A DNA stretch of 64,000 bases from Methylolobus aquaticus (lineage in GTDB: Bacteria > Pseudomonadota > Gammaproteobacteria > Methylococcales > Methylococcaceae), in contig SEYW01000009.1 of the NCBI GenBank assembly GCA_004168015.1, forward strand, positions 62,001 through 126,000, in the 5' to 3' direction. Every line of letters begins with the position of its first letter. The first letter of the stretch is position 1. The notes beneath the pieces were generated by a model that ran no database searches, was not told where the DNA came from, and saw nothing but the letters and a program-made list of their open reading frames with translations. The position numbers were made by a program, and so were the translations under genes. Below are positions 51,696-61,986 of this stretch, in pieces.

Positions 51696-52577
51696 GTGAG
51701 TCGTTCCGAGGTCCGGAATGGCGAGAGGCCAGTGCGCGTTGCCCTCGGGATCGAGTACGACGGCAGTCGCTTCGCGGGCTGGCAATGGCAAAAGGGGCGC
51801 AGGACCGTGCAGGAGGTTCTCGAAACCGCTCTGAGTCGCGTCGCGGCCATTTCCGTTCGGGTGCATGCGTCAGGGCGCACCGACGCCGGCGTCCATGCCC
51901 TGCAACAAGTCGTCCATTTCGATTGCGCGGTAGAGCGCCCAATGCGGGGCTGGATCATGGGGACCAACAGCGCGCTGCCTGACGATGTCAGGGTGCTGTG
52001 GGCCCGGGTGGTTCCGTGTGACTTTCATGCACGTTACAGTGCGATCGCACGGTATTATCGCTATGCCATACTGAATCGCCCGATGCGTTCGGCGCTATTG
52101 CACCGCAGGACCACCTGGTGTTTCTACCCGCTGGACGAGGTACGTATGCAGCGTGGGGCGGAGCATCTGCTCGGGGAACATGATTTTTCGTCTTTTCGGG
52201 CTCAGGGCTGTCAGTCGAAAAGCCCCTTCCGTCGGATGCACTTGCTCGACGTGAGCCGCGACGGTGATCAGGTCGTCGTGGATCTAGTTGCCAACGCATT
52301 CCTGCATCACATGGTTAGGAACATCGTCGGTGTTCTAATGACAATAGGTGCGGGCAAGGCTGAACCCGAGTGGGCCCGGGAAGTCCTCGACGCCCGGTCC
52401 CGGTCGCTCGCGAGTGTCACCGCACCGCCGGATGGGTTATATTTCGCCAGCGTCATGTACCCGGCCACTTTCGCCGTGCCACAAGATTCGATCTTTTCGC
52501 GCCTGCCCCCGGGCGTGGACCGCTTCAGACCCCATCATCCCCATGACGGCGTATCCCTGGCAACGAACTCGCGTTAA
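51696..52577 (+). CDS. truA: tRNA pseudouridine synthase A (positions 38-40)
   Basis: The 293-residue enzyme isomerises uridines 38, 39 and 40 of tRNA anticodon stems. The catalytic Asp is D63 in ASGRTDAGVHALQQVV. ALGIEYDGSRFAGWQWQ starts the fold and FLHHMVRNIVGVLMTIG is conserved near the end. The GTG at 51696 was taken; an internal GTG at 51732 closer to VRVALGIEYDG is possible. Its 3' end overlaps the trpF start by 35 bases. Confidence 0.96.
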   Translation: MSRSEVRNGERPVRVALGIEYDGSRFAGWQWQKGRRTVQEVLETALSRVAAISVRVHASGRTDAGVHALQQVVHFDCAVERPMRGWIMGTNSALPDDVRVLWARVVPCDFHARYSAIARYYRYAILNRPMRSALLHRRTTWCFYPLDEVRMQRGAEHLLGEHDFSSFRAQGCQSKSPFRRMHLLDVSRDGDQVVVDLVANAFLHHMVRNIVGVLMTIGAGKAEPEWAREVLDARSRSLASVTAPPDGLYFASVMYPATFAVPQDSIFSRLPPGVDRFRPHHPHDGVSLATNSR

Positions 52578-53199
52578 AATCTGCGGCTTGACTCAGCCCG
52601 GCGATGCCGAGCAGGCCGTGGCGCTGGGCGCCGATGCGATCGGACTGGTGTTCTACCCACCAAGCCCGCGGGCGGTCGATATCGATCGCGCACAGGCCGT
52701 GCTGGCGGCGGTCGGGCCGTTCGTGACGGTGGTTGGCCTGTTCGTCAACGCGACCGGGCACGAAGTGGACGGCGTTCTGTCCAAAGTGCGCATCGACCTG
52801 CTGCAGTTCCATGGGGACGAGTCTCCCGAGTATTGCGCCAGCTTTCGAAAACCGTATGTCCGGGCGTTACAGATGGCGCCAGACATCGATCTCGCAGCGG
52901 AGTTTGCCCGGTTTCCCGATGCGCTGGCGCTCTTGCTCGACGCCTACCACGGAGACATTCGGGGCGGTACCGGGCAAGCTTTCGACTGGCAGCGCGCGGT
53001 CGCGCCGCCGGGGCGGCAGCTCATTCTGGCGGGCGGCCTGAACCCCGACAACGTGGGGCAGGCGCTGGAAGTTGCAAGACCCTATGCCGTCGACGTGTCG
53101 AGCGGTGTGGAGAGCGCGAGGGGCATCAAGGACGCCGCCAGGATCGCGCGTTTCTTAACAGAGGTTTATGACTTTGATCAAAGACAGCGGTCGCGTTAG
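52543..53199 (+). CDS. trpF: Phosphoribosylanthranilate isomerase
   Basis: The 218-residue TIM-barrel enzyme performs the third step of the tryptophan branch. The active Cys is in [13 protein letters not shown], the Asp in [27 protein letters not shown] and [10 protein letters not shown] are conserved. The ATG at 52543 ([16 protein letters not shown]) lies inside truA (35-base overlap), and its 3' end overlaps trpB by 32 bases, so translation of the three is tightly packed. Confidence 0.97.
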   Translation: MTAYPWQRTRVKICGLTQPGDAEQAVALGADAIGLVFYPPSPRAVDIDRAQAVLAAVGPFVTVVGLFVNATGHEVDGVLSKVRIDLLQFHGDESPEYCASFRKPYVRALQMAPDIDLAAEFARFPDALALLLDAYHGDIRGGTGQAFDWQRAVAPPGRQLILAGGLNPDNVGQALEVARPYAVDVSSGVESARGIKDAARIARFLTEVYDFDQRQRSR

Positions 53200-54397
53200 C
53201 GGACCCTACAATCTCCCGGACGAAAGGGGGCATTTCGGCCCCTACGGCGGTATTTTCGTCGCGGAAACGCTGATGGAGCCGCTGACCGAACTGCGTGCCG
53301 CGTATGAACGCTACCGCACGGACCCCGATTTCATCGCCGAACTCGATCACGACCTCAAGCACTATGTCGGCCGTCCATCGCCCGTGTATCACGCCGCGCG
53401 ATTGAGCCGGGAGGTCGGCGGAGCGCAGATCTACCTGAAACGTGAAGACCTGAATCACACCGGCGCGCACAAGGTCAACAATACGGTTGGCCAGGCGTTG
53501 TTGGCGCGCCGCATGAACAAACCGCGCATCATCGCCGAAACCGGTGCCGGTCAGCACGGGGTCGCAACGGCAACAGTGGCTGCGCGCCTCGGTCTCAAGT
53601 GCATTGTGTACATGGGGGCCGTGGACGTCGAGCGGCAATCCCTAAATGTTTACCGCATGAAGTTGCTGGGTGCCGAGGTGGTGCCCGTGGAATCGGGTTC
53701 CCGGACTCTGAAGGACGCGCTGAACGAGGCGCTAAGGGACTGGGTGACTCATGTGGACGACACCTTTTACATCATTGGCACGGTGGCCGGGCCGCATCCG
53801 TATCCGGCCATGGTTCGTGATTTTCAGTCCGTTATCGGGCGCGAGGCAAAACAGCAGATGCGGGAACTGACGGGGCGACTACCCGACGCGCTGGTGGCCT
53901 GCGTCGGCGGCGGGTCAAATGCCATCGGCTTGTTCCATCCCTTCATCGACGACGGCGAGGTCGCGATGTATGGGGTGGAAGCGGCCGGCGACGGCATCGA
54001 GACCGGCCGGCATTCAGCCCCGCTCAGCGCGGGCCGGCCCGGGGTGCTGCACGGCAACCGGACGTATCTGATGGAAGATGAGGATGGCGAGATTATCGAA
54101 ACCCATTCCATTTCTGCCGGGCTGGACTACCCCGGCGTTGGTCCCGAGCATGCCTGGCTGAAGGACAGTGGCCGGGCGACGTATGTGGGCATCACCGATG
54201 CGCAGGCGATGGAAGGCTTCCACACACTGACGCTGACCGAGGGCATCATCCCGGCTCTGGAATCCAGCCATGCCGTGGCCTATGCGATCCAGCTGGCCGC
54301 CACGATGAGGCCCGATCAGCAGATCCTCGTGAACCTTTCCGGGCGCGGTGACAAAGACATCAACACGATAGCCACACGAGAGGGTATCCGCCTGTGA
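53168..54397 (+). CDS. trpB: Tryptophan synthase beta chain
   Basis: The 409-residue PLP enzyme joins indole and serine. The Schiff-base lysine is K102 in [17 protein letters not shown]; the substrate loop [13 protein letters not shown] and the phosphate loop [10 protein letters not shown] are complete. The N-terminal [16 protein letters not shown] is standard for TrpB1. GAGG lies upstream of the ATG. It overlaps trpF at the 5' end and trpA by four bases at the 3' end. Confidence 0.98.
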   Translation: MTLIKDSGRVSGPYNLPDERGHFGPYGGIFVAETLMEPLTELRAAYERYRTDPDFIAELDHDLKHYVGRPSPVYHAARLSREVGGAQIYLKREDLNHTGAHKVNNTVGQALLARRMNKPRIIAETGAGQHGVATATVAARLGLKCIVYMGAVDVERQSLNVYRMKLLGAEVVPVESGSRTLKDALNEALRDWVTHVDDTFYIIGTVAGPHPYPAMVRDFQSVIGREAKQQMRELTGRLPDALVACVGGGSNAIGLFHPFIDDGEVAMYGVEAAGDGIETGRHSAPLSAGRPGVLHGNRTYLMEDEDGEIIETHSISAGLDYPGVGPEHAWLKDSGRATYVGITDAQAMEGFHTLTLTEGIIPALESSHAVAYAIQLAATMRPDQQILVNLSGRGDKDINTIATREGIRL

Positions 54398-55215
54398 GCC
54401 GGATCCAGAACACGTTCGCTGCGCTGCGGGAGTCGGGGCGCAAGGCGCTGATTCCATTTTTGACCGCCGGTGACCCGACGGCCGAGTTCACCGTTCCTTG
54501 CATGCATGCGATGGTCGCGGCAGGGGCCGACATCATTGAACTGGGCATTCCGTTCTCGGATCCCATGGCCGACGGGCCGGTGATTCAGCGTGCAAGTGAG
54601 CGCGCACTCGCTCACAAGATGAGCTTGCGCAAGACGCTCGCCCTGGTGGAGGCGTTCCGCCGAACCGACACCGTTACGCCGGTGGTGCTGATGGGTTACC
54701 TGAATCCGATCGAGAGTCTGGGCTACCGGACTTTTGTTGAACGCGCACGGGAAGTTGGTGTCGATGGAGCATTGACGGTTGATCTGCCGCCCGAAGAGTC
54801 AGGTGAGCTGCTGCCCTTGATGCTCGAGGCCGGGCTGGATCCCATTTTCCTATTGGCACCGAATAGCGGTCCGGAGCGCGTTCAAGAGATGTCCGATCTC
54901 GGTCGCGGTTACCTCTACTACGTCTCGCTGAAGGGCGTAACGGGCGCGTCGAATCTCGACCTGGATGATGTCGAACGACGCATTCGAGCGATCAAGGAAA
55001 TCAGTTCATTGCCCGTCGGCGTCGGGTTTGGCGTGAAGAATGCCGAGATGGCGGGCACGATTGCGCGTTTCGCGGATGCGGTCGTGGTCGGGAGCGCGTT
55101 GGTGAGCCAGATCGAAGCCTTCCAGGACAGTCCGGATCAGGCGCAGGCCCAGATCGTTGACATCCTCAGGGCCATGCGCGAGGCCATGGACGCAAGCGCC
55201 GCGAGGGACGCATGA
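54394..55215 (+). CDS. trpA: Tryptophan synthase alpha chain
   Basis: The 273-residue TIM barrel releases indole from indole-3-glycerol phosphate. Catalytic Glu is in [17 protein letters not shown] and Asp in [24 protein letters not shown] and [12 protein letters not shown] are also present. The start is GTG at 54394, overlapping the trpB stop (GTGA). It overlaps accD by four bases. Confidence 0.98.
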   Translation: MSRIQNTFAALRESGRKALIPFLTAGDPTAEFTVPCMHAMVAAGADIIELGIPFSDPMADGPVIQRASERALAHKMSLRKTLALVEAFRRTDTVTPVVLMGYLNPIESLGYRTFVERAREVGVDGALTVDLPPEESGELLPLMLEAGLDPIFLLAPNSGPERVQEMSDLGRGYLYYVSLKGVTGASNLDLDDVERRIRAIKEISSLPVGVGFGVKNAEMAGTIARFADAVVVGSALVSQIEAFQDSPDQAQAQIVDILRAMREAMDASAARDA

Positions 55216-56162
55216 GCTGGTTTCAAAAGTTCGTTCCGGCAAAGATCCGGACCGAGGCATCGACCAAGAGTACCGTTCCCGAAGGCCTGTGGTCGAAATG
55301 CCCACACTGCGGCGCGATTCTGTATCGGGCCGAGTTGGAGCGGAACCTCGAGGTTTGTCCGAAATGCGCCCACCATCTGCGTATCAATGGGCGACGTCGC
55401 CTGCATTTCTTCCTTGACCCCGGCAATCGTCAGGAGATCGGCGAGCAACTGTCGCCGGTGGATCCCCTGAAATTCAAGGACAGCAAGAAGTACAAGGATC
55501 GCCTGGTGCAGTCCCAGAAAGGCACTGGCGAGAAAGATGCGCTGATCGTCGTTCGGGGCTATCTGAAAGGACTTCCCATCGTATCCGCGTCTTTCAATTT
55601 TGAGTTCATGGGTGGCTCGATGGGGTCGGTCGTGGGCGAACGTTTCGTCCGCGCCGTCAACGAGAGTTTGCGAGAACGTATCCCACTGGTCGTGTTCAGT
55701 GCGAGCGGCGGCGCGCGCATGCAAGAGTCGCTGATCTCCCTGTTTCAGATGGCAAAGACCAGTGCTGCCCTGGCGCGGTTGTCGGCTGCGGGTGTGCCGT
55801 TCATCTCGATAATGACCGATCCGACGATGGGCGGAGTCTCGGCGAGTCTCGCCATGCTGGGCGACATCAACGTGGCAGAGCCGGCGGCCCTGATCGGCTT
55901 CGCTGGTCCTCGGGTCATTGAGCAGACGGTCCGCGAGAAGTTGCCCGAAGGTTTTCAGCGCAGCGAATTTCTGTTGGAACACGGCGCGATCGATCTGATA
56001 CTCGATCGGCGTGAAATGCGCGACCGTATCCACCGGCTGCTGTTGCTGCTGACGGGCACCCAGGCCAGGGACAAAGGGCGCGAAGCGGACCTGTCCCGAC
56101 CGGAGGTTGCCGCCCCGACGTCAGCCTTTCGCTCGGCGCTGGATAGTCCCGAAGCCAACTGA
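55212..56162 (+). CDS. accD: Acetyl-CoA carboxylase carboxyltransferase subunit beta
   Basis: The 316-residue subunit transfers the carboxyl group from biotin to acetyl-CoA with AccA. The N-terminal zinc ribbon is CPHC (residues about 32-35) and CPKC (about 51-54). The crotonase-fold core contains [28 protein letters not shown] and [12 protein letters not shown]. The start ATG overlaps the trpA stop (ATGA). accD-folC order is conserved in gammaproteobacteria. Confidence 0.98.
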   Translation: MSWFQKFVPAKIRTEASTKSTVPEGLWSKCPHCGAILYRAELERNLEVCPKCAHHLRINGRRRLHFFLDPGNRQEIGEQLSPVDPLKFKDSKKYKDRLVQSQKGTGEKDALIVVRGYLKGLPIVSASFNFEFMGGSMGSVVGERFVRAVNESLRERIPLVVFSASGGARMQESLISLFQMAKTSAALARLSAAGVPFISIMTDPTMGGVSASLAMLGDINVAEPAALIGFAGPRVIEQTVREKLPEGFQRSEFLLEHGAIDLILDRREMRDRIHRLLLLLTGTQARDKGREADLSRPEVAAPTSAFRSALDSPEAN

Positions 56163-56165
56163 ACA

Positions 56166-57446
56166 ATGCGTTTCGGGAGGCTGGCTGACTGGTTGGCCTG
56201 GCAGGAGACGCTGCATCCGCGCACCATTGACTTAGGCCTGGACCGCGTCGAGTCCGTGCATCGACGGCTCGCTGCGCCGTTTCCGGGGCCGCCTCCGGTA
56301 ACTATCACGGTTGCAGGAACGAACGGCAAAGGCTCGTCCGTAGCCTATTTGTCCGCTATCCTCCGGGCGCAGGGCTACCGCGTCGGCAGTTATACCTCGC
56401 CTCACCTGCTGCGTTACAACGAACGCATCTCCATCGATGGGGAGCCGGTTGGCGATGCCGCTATCTGCCGAGCGTTCGCGGACATCGATGATGCGCGCGG
56501 CGAAACCACACTGAGCTTCTTCGAGTTCGGGACCCTTGCGGCTCTGGATATTTTCGGTCGGGAACGCGTCGACGTTCAGGTGCTCGAGGTGGGGCTTGGG
56601 GGCCGCCTGGATGCCGTGAATATCGTAGACGCCGACGTGGTTTTGGTGACCAGCATCGGTATCGACCATGAGGAATGGCTCGGCGACTCCCGCGAGGCGA
56701 TCGGCCTGGAAAAGGCCGGTGTGATGCGGCGCGGTCGTCCGGCAGTGATTGCCGATCCCGAGCCACCCGAATCGATGCTGGCTCATGCTGACAGCCTCTC
56801 GGTCGACTTGCGAGTCATCGGGAGGGACTTCGATTTTCTCGAATCCTCTGCCGGGTGGTCGTGGCGCAGCCGTGCGGTTCGGGTGGACGATCTTCCGCTG
56901 CCGCCCCTCGGCGGCACCCACCAACTTCGGAATGCGGCCGGAGCGTTGCAGGCCATCGATCTGATCGCGGGCGTGCTGCCGGTCAGCGAATCGGCCATCC
57001 GGGCAGGCCTGTCGGGGGCTCGCCTTAGCGGCCGGTTCCAGGTGATTCCCGGTGACCGTCCGGTCGTGATGGACGTGGCTCACAACGTGCAGGCCGTCGG
57101 TGTGCTTGCGACGCAATTGCGAGAACGCTTTCCCGAGAAGCGCTTACATGCGGTCTTCGCCTTGATGCGCGACAAGGACCAGATTGGGGTGGTGACGCAG
57201 ATGAAGGATCTGGTTGCGGCCTGGTATCTTCCTCGCTTGCAAGTGCCGCGCGCCGCAACCCCGGAGCAACTGAGGGATGTGCTTAGAAGTTCCGGTGTGG
57301 AGAGGGTAGAATGTGGATTCAGCCGGGTCAGCGATGCCGTCGCGGCAGCACGCGCCGGAGCGGTTGCCGGTGATCCTATTGTCGTCTTCGGTTCCTTTTT
57401 TCTGATTGCCGAGTACCTTGCTCAAGATGGCCGATCGATTGGGTGA
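56166..57446 (+). CDS. folC: Bifunctional folylpolyglutamate synthase / dihydrofolate synthase
   Basis: The 426-residue Mur-ligase-type enzyme adds glutamate to dihydropteroate and folates. ITVAGTNGKGSSVAYL is the P-loop; SYTSPHLLRYNERI, EVGLGGRLDAVN and TSIGIDHEEWLG follow; VMDVAHNVQAV begins the C-terminal domain (usual D.AHNP). It starts three bases after accD, and its stop directly abuts the next ATG. Confidence 0.96.
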   Translation: MRFGRLADWLAWQETLHPRTIDLGLDRVESVHRRLAAPFPGPPPVTITVAGTNGKGSSVAYLSAILRAQGYRVGSYTSPHLLRYNERISIDGEPVGDAAICRAFADIDDARGETTLSFFEFGTLAALDIFGRERVDVQVLEVGLGGRLDAVNIVDADVVLVTSIGIDHEEWLGDSREAIGLEKAGVMRRGRPAVIADPEPPESMLAHADSLSVDLRVIGRDFDFLESSAGWSWRSRAVRVDDLPLPPLGGTHQLRNAAGALQAIDLIAGVLPVSESAIRAGLSGARLSGRFQVIPGDRPVVMDVAHNVQAVGVLATQLRERFPEKRLHAVFALMRDKDQIGVVTQMKDLVAAWYLPRLQVPRAATPEQLRDVLRSSGVERVECGFSRVSDAVAAARAGAVAGDPIVVFGSFFLIAEYLAQDGRSIG

Positions 57447-58598
57447 ATGCCATTGGATGATGAATTAAAACAGCGGCTCATTGGGGCGACAATCATCGTC
57501 GCACTGGTCGTGCTGTTCGTTCCCTTGTTGTTCGACGCAGCGCCAGATCCGAGTACGGAAGCCGTTGACGGAACGGCCGCGCAGTCGCTGCCTCCGGGCA
57601 CCGAGGTCGTTGAGCCTGTGGCTGGCGTCAGCGAGCCATCGGTCGAGGGTGACGGGTACAAGATCATCCCCCTCACCGACTCGGCCGGCTCGGAACCCGT
57701 GGCCGTTACCCCCCGGAGGGATGAACCGTCAACGGCATCGAGTCCAGAGCAACAATCCGAATATTTGGAAGACGAGGGCGCCGGGACCGTTGAAGTCCCA
57801 ACACCTGATAGCCCACTGGGACAGGGTGCTCGCGGCGTCGCGCATCTTGCCCCTGCCGCAGAGAAATCCTTGGCGAAGAAGAAGCCGGCGGGCGAGGCGC
57901 CCGGCAACGACCTGTCGCATGGCGCTGTAGCGAAGGTGCCGGATGATGACCGGCCGGTCAAAACTCAGCCCGCTGCTGGTAAGGCCGCTCCACCGCATCC
58001 GAAAGCATCGGCCGAGGTTGCCAAAAAGCCGACAGCGGCCAAGGCGCCGCCTTCTGCCCCGCCACCAGCTCCGTCCCATTCCGCGGCCAAGCCTGCCGCT
58101 ACCGGCGGAACGGCGCGGCGGGAGGAGAAGAAAGCCGCGGTAAAGCCCAGTGAGCCGGCGAAGTCCGCCGCACCCTCGAAAGCGACGAGCCCGGCGCCGC
58201 CTCAAAAAAAGAAGGTCGAAGTCGCAGGTAAATCGGCGACGACCGTCGCAGAGGCTGGCACTGGCGAGGGCGCAGCTCCGGGTTCTGCGGTTACTCAGCC
58301 CGCGAAGGCGCCCGCCCAGGCCAAGTCGATGGTGGCCCGGAAACCGAAGGGCGAGGATGCTCCAACACGCTGGGTTGTCCAGACCTCAAGCTTCACCAGC
58401 GAAGCGAGCGCCAGGGCATTGGCAGAGAAATTGCGCAAGAACAAGTTCGATGCTTTCGTAGAGACCATTCCCGGGGCCGGGGGTGTCAACTACCGGGTGT
58501 CGGTGGGCCCTGAGCCGGACAAGGGACGTGCCGAGCAGGCCCGCAAGCGTCTCGAATCGTCGGTAGGCATGAGCGGAACGGTTAGCGGCCGCAAATGA
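57447..58598 (+). CDS. SPOR-domain cell-division protein (DedD-like)
   Basis: The 383-residue protein has one N-terminal membrane helix (LIGATIIVALVVLFVPLLF), a long linker rich in Ala, Pro and Lys (about residues 100-285) and a C-terminal SPOR domain (about 305-380; WVVQTSSFTSEASARALAEKL in parts, GVNYRVSVGPEPDKG). SPOR domains bind denuded septal peptidoglycan, so a role at the division site is likely. Its position between folC and cvpA is that of E. coli dedD. The ATG follows the folC stop with no gap. Confidence 0.92.
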   Translation: MPLDDELKQRLIGATIIVALVVLFVPLLFDAAPDPSTEAVDGTAAQSLPPGTEVVEPVAGVSEPSVEGDGYKIIPLTDSAGSEPVAVTPRRDEPSTASSPEQQSEYLEDEGAGTVEVPTPDSPLGQGARGVAHLAPAAEKSLAKKKPAGEAPGNDLSHGAVAKVPDDDRPVKTQPAAGKAAPPHPKASAEVAKKPTAAKAPPSAPPPAPSHSAAKPAATGGTARREEKKAAVKPSEPAKSAAPSKATSPAPPQKKKVEVAGKSATTVAEAGTGEGAAPGSAVTQPAKAPAQAKSMVARKPKGEDAPTRWVVQTSSFTSEASARALAEKLRKNKFDAFVETIPGAGGVNYRVSVGPEPDKGRAEQARKRLESSVGMSGTVSGRK

Positions 58599-58677
58599 TC
58601 AGATCCGCAGGGTTTGCCTTTGCCGCTATGGGTAGCGGCACGATGGGTTTGGCCCGCGACTAGGTCTGGCGCCGGTC

Positions 58678-59175
58678 ATGCATTTCACTTGGGCCGACTA
58701 TGTGATCCTCGGCATACTCGTCATTTCAGGCTTGCTCGGCCTGATGAGGGGTTTCGTCCGGGAAATCTTTTCGCTGGTCGCCTGGGTGGCGGCCGTTACG
58801 CTGGCGGTGCATTTCAGCGATCAAGTGGCGGTTTATCTCCAGCACTTGATCGAAGCAGCCCCGCTGCGCAAGGCCGCCGCTTTTTGTCTGATCCTGTTTG
58901 TAGTGCTGATCCTGGGCGCTCTGATTGGCAGTCTGCTCGCCGGAATCCTCTCCGGAACCGGGCTCTCGGGGACGGACCGTATTGTCGGTCTCATCTTCGG
59001 GGTGTTCCGCGGCGGTATCCTGGTGGCTTTGCTGGTTCTGGTCGGGGGTCTGACGCCCGCGCCGCGTGCAATCTGGTGGAAAGAGGCAACACTCATTCCC
59101 CCGTTCGAGAGGGCAGCGTTGTGGATGCGAGACAGGATGCCGGCCAGTTGGCTGAGCAATTTGAACTATCACTGA
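58678..59175 (+). CDS. cvpA: Colicin V production protein CvpA
   Basis: The 165-residue inner-membrane protein has four hydrophobic helices and starts [21 protein letters not shown], with [17 protein letters not shown], the CvpA signature. [19 protein letters not shown] covers the third segment. Homologues affect biofilm, envelope and purF expression contexts; the molecular role is unsettled. It lies 28 bases before purF, the conserved cvpA-purF pair. Confidence 0.95.
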   Translation: MHFTWADYVILGILVISGLLGLMRGFVREIFSLVAWVAAVTLAVHFSDQVAVYLQHLIEAAPLRKAAAFCLILFVVLILGALIGSLLAGILSGTGLSGTDRIVGLIFGVFRGGILVALLVLVGGLTPAPRAIWWKEATLIPPFERAALWMRDRMPASWLSNLNYH

Positions 59176-59203
59176 CGGCTCACTGAATCCGGAGTACGAA
59201 GTT

Positions 59204-60715
59204 ATGTGTGGCGTAGTCGGTATGGTTTCCCATGGCGAGGTCAACCAGGAACTCTACGAGGCGCTGACGGTGTTGCAGCACCGGGGTCAGGATGCCGCCG
59301 GCATCGTGACCTGCGAGCATGATCGCCTCTACCTTCGCAAGGAAAGCGGCCTGGTCCGGGACGTGTTCCATGCGCGCCACATGCTGACGCTGCGTGGAAC
59401 GATGGGGATCGGACACGTGCGCTATCCGACCGCGGGCTGCACCAGTTCGGCCGAGGCCCAGCCCTTTTATGTGAATTCTCCCTATGGCATCTCGCTGGCG
59501 CACAATGGCAACCTGACGAATGCCGAGGTCTTGAAGCGGGAGCTATTCGTGCAGGATCAGCGGCACATCAACACCGACTCCGATTCGGAAGTGCTGCTCA
59601 ACGTCTTCGCCCACGAATTACAAGAGTTGGGGAAGCTGAAGATCAACGCCGAGGATATCTTCAAGGCCGTAGCTGGGGTGCACCGTCGCTGCCGCGGAGC
59701 CTACTCGGTTGTCATGATGGTCACCGGCATCGGTGTGTTCGGTTTTCGTGACCCCTATGGCATCAGGCCGCTGGTATTCGGTGAGCGCGCCATCGGGCAT
59801 GGTCGCAAGGACTACGCGATCGCGTCGGAGAGCGTCGCGCTGGATGTGCTGGGATTCAAACTGATACGCGATGTCGCTCCCGGTGAAGTCGTGCTGATCG
59901 ATAACGATGGCGTCCTCCACACACGTCAATGCGCCGAGCATGTTTGGCACTCGCCGTGCATCTTCGAGTATGTCTATTTCGCGCGTCCCGACTCGATCAT
60001 CGACAATATCTCGGTCTACAAGGCGCGCCTGAGGATGGGCGATAAGCTGGCCGACAAGTTGCTCCGGGAACGTCCCGACCATGACATCGATGTGGTGATC
60101 CCGATTCCGGACACGAGCCGTACGTCCGCATTGCAACTGGCCAACCGGATCGGCGTCAAGTACCGTGAAGGTTTCGTCAAGAACCGGTATATCGGTCGGA
60201 CCTTCATCATGCCCGGACAACAGCAGCGCAGTAAATCGGTTCGGCAAAAGCTGAATGCGATCGACCTGGAGTTTCGTGGCAAGAACGTGCTGCTCGTCGA
60301 CGATTCCATCGTGCGGGGCACGACCTCGATGCAGATCATACAAATGGCGCGCGACGCCGGTGCCCGGAAAGTCTACTTTGCTTCCGCCTCGCCACCGGTG
60401 CGTTTTCCCAACGTCTACGGTATCGACATGCCGGCCGCTCACGAGTTGATCGCACACGATCGCACCGACGAACAGGTGCAGGAAGCGCTCGGCGCCGACT
60501 GGCTGATCTATCAGGACCTGGACGATCTGATCGATGCGGTGCATCGGGGTAACCCGGAGATTCACCGCTTCGACACATCGTGCTTCAACAACGAGTACGT
60601 GACGGGGGACGTTAACCAGGACTATCTGGACCGTCTGGGTGAGGATCGCTCCGATCACGCCAAACGCGCGCGTGAATCGGAATCCTCGATCATCGAGATG
60701 TACAACACGGTTTGA
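59204..60715 (+). CDS. purF: Amidophosphoribosyltransferase
   Basis: The 503-residue enzyme begins de novo purine synthesis. After Met removal the nucleophile is Cys2 ([13 protein letters not shown]). The glutaminase half has [12 protein letters not shown] and HNGNLTNA; the phosphoribosyltransferase half has [28 protein letters not shown] and the PRPP loop [14 protein letters not shown]. The Asn-type [16 protein letters not shown] region is typical of the gammaproteobacterial form without a propeptide. Confidence 0.98.
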   Translation: MCGVVGMVSHGEVNQELYEALTVLQHRGQDAAGIVTCEHDRLYLRKESGLVRDVFHARHMLTLRGTMGIGHVRYPTAGCTSSAEAQPFYVNSPYGISLAHNGNLTNAEVLKRELFVQDQRHINTDSDSEVLLNVFAHELQELGKLKINAEDIFKAVAGVHRRCRGAYSVVMMVTGIGVFGFRDPYGIRPLVFGERAIGHGRKDYAIASESVALDVLGFKLIRDVAPGEVVLIDNDGVLHTRQCAEHVWHSPCIFEYVYFARPDSIIDNISVYKARLRMGDKLADKLLRERPDHDIDVVIPIPDTSRTSALQLANRIGVKYREGFVKNRYIGRTFIMPGQQQRSKSVRQKLNAIDLEFRGKNVLLVDDSIVRGTTSMQIIQMARDAGARKVYFASASPPVRFPNVYGIDMPAAHELIAHDRTDEQVQEALGADWLIYQDLDDLIDAVHRGNPEIHRFDTSCFNNEYVTGDVNQDYLDRLGEDRSDHAKRARESESSIIEMYNTV

Positions 60716-60748
60716 TCCGTCAATGCAGGGATTCGGGGCAGGGCCAGC

Positions 60749-61936
60749 ATGAGTGATTTCGACTTGAGCGAGTGCGCGCTGACGACCCTGGCGATCCGGG
60801 CCGGCCAAAGCCGGACTGCAGAACAGGAACACAGCGATCCGATCTTTGCGACCTCCAGCTACGTTTTCCGCAGCGCCGCCGAAGCCGCAGCGCGTTTCAG
60901 TGGCAAGGAGCCTGGGAACATCTATTCGCGCTTCACGAACCCGACCGTGCGCGCCTTCGAGCAACGACTGGCGATGCTGGAGGGAGGAGAGCGATGTATC
61001 GCGACAGCTTCCGGTATGGCCGCGATCGCTTCCGTTGCCTTTGCGCTGCTTAAGAGCGGCGATCACGTGGTCTGCTCCCGTGGCGTGTTCGGGAACACGA
61101 CGCTGCTATTCCGGAACTATCTCGAGAAGTTCGGTGTGACGACGAGCTTCGTAGACCTGACGGACTATGACGGCTGGCAGGCGGCGATCCGGACGGGCAC
61201 CCGGTTCCTGTTCGTCGAGACGCCGTCCAATCCGCTGACGGAAATCGTGGACATCGCGCGTCTGGCCGCACTGGCCCGTGACGGCGGAGCGCTGCTGATC
61301 GTCGACAACTGCTTTTGCACGCCCGCTTTGCAGCGACCGCTGGATCTGGGTGCCGATATCGTCATTCATTCCGCGACGAAGTACCTTGATGGTCAGGGGC
61401 GCTGTATTGGCGGCGCCATTATCGGTTCGCAGGCGCTACTGGATGGCGAGATCTACCCGTTCTCCCGCACCGGCGGGCCCGCGATGAGCCCGTTCAATGC
61501 CTGGGTCTTTCTGAAGGGGCTCGAGACGCTATCCTTGCGCATGCTCGCGCACTCCGAGCGCGCGCTGCGCTTGGCGCGCTGGCTCGAGACCCGGTCCTGG
61601 GTCAATCGGGTTTACTATCCGGGGCTGGAGTCACATCCCCAATACCATTTGGCACAGCAGCAGCAGGTCGCCGGTGGCGGCATTGTGAGTTTCGATGTCA
61701 GGGGAGGACAAGAGGCTGCGTGGCGGGTGATCGACGCGACGCGCCTCGTGTCGATCACGGCGAATCTCGGGGATGTCAAGACCACCATCACCCACCCGGC
61801 GACGACCACTCATGGCCGACTCACCGAGCCTGAAAGATCCGCCGCCGGCATCGGTGCAAGTTTGCTTCGTGTGGCCGTCGGACTCGAGGATGGCGACGAC
61901 ATTCAAAGGGATCTGGCTCGGGGGCTAGAGTCCTGA
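60749..61936 (+). CDS. metZ: O-succinylhomoserine sulfhydrylase
   Basis: The 395-residue PLP enzyme makes homocysteine directly from O-succinylhomoserine and sulfide. It belongs to the Cys/Met metabolism family: YSRFTNPTVRAFEQRLAMLEGG (in parts), SGMAAIASV, VDNCFCTPALQRPLDLGAD and PLP lysine K211 in HSATKYLDGQGRC. GGPAMSPFNAWVFLKGLETL and the C-terminal PATTTHGRL fit MetZ. The position just after purF is that of metZ in Pseudomonas and relatives. Confidence 0.93.
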   Translation: MSDFDLSECALTTLAIRAGQSRTAEQEHSDPIFATSSYVFRSAAEAAARFSGKEPGNIYSRFTNPTVRAFEQRLAMLEGGERCIATASGMAAIASVAFALLKSGDHVVCSRGVFGNTTLLFRNYLEKFGVTTSFVDLTDYDGWQAAIRTGTRFLFVETPSNPLTEIVDIARLAALARDGGALLIVDNCFCTPALQRPLDLGADIVIHSATKYLDGQGRCIGGAIIGSQALLDGEIYPFSRTGGPAMSPFNAWVFLKGLETLSLRMLAHSERALRLARWLETRSWVNRVYYPGLESHPQYHLAQQQQVAGGGIVSFDVRGGQEAAWRVIDATRLVSITANLGDVKTTITHPATTTHGRLTEPERSAAGIGASLLRVAVGLEDGDDIQRDLARGLES

Positions 61937-61986
61937 CTAGACTTCCTGCCTAGAACGTCTTTCACTCAGCCAAAAGGAGAGGTGAC

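Noticed and set aside
59618..61066. 482-codon minus-strand open frame
   Set aside because: Antisense to purF and the start of metZ; no domain seen.
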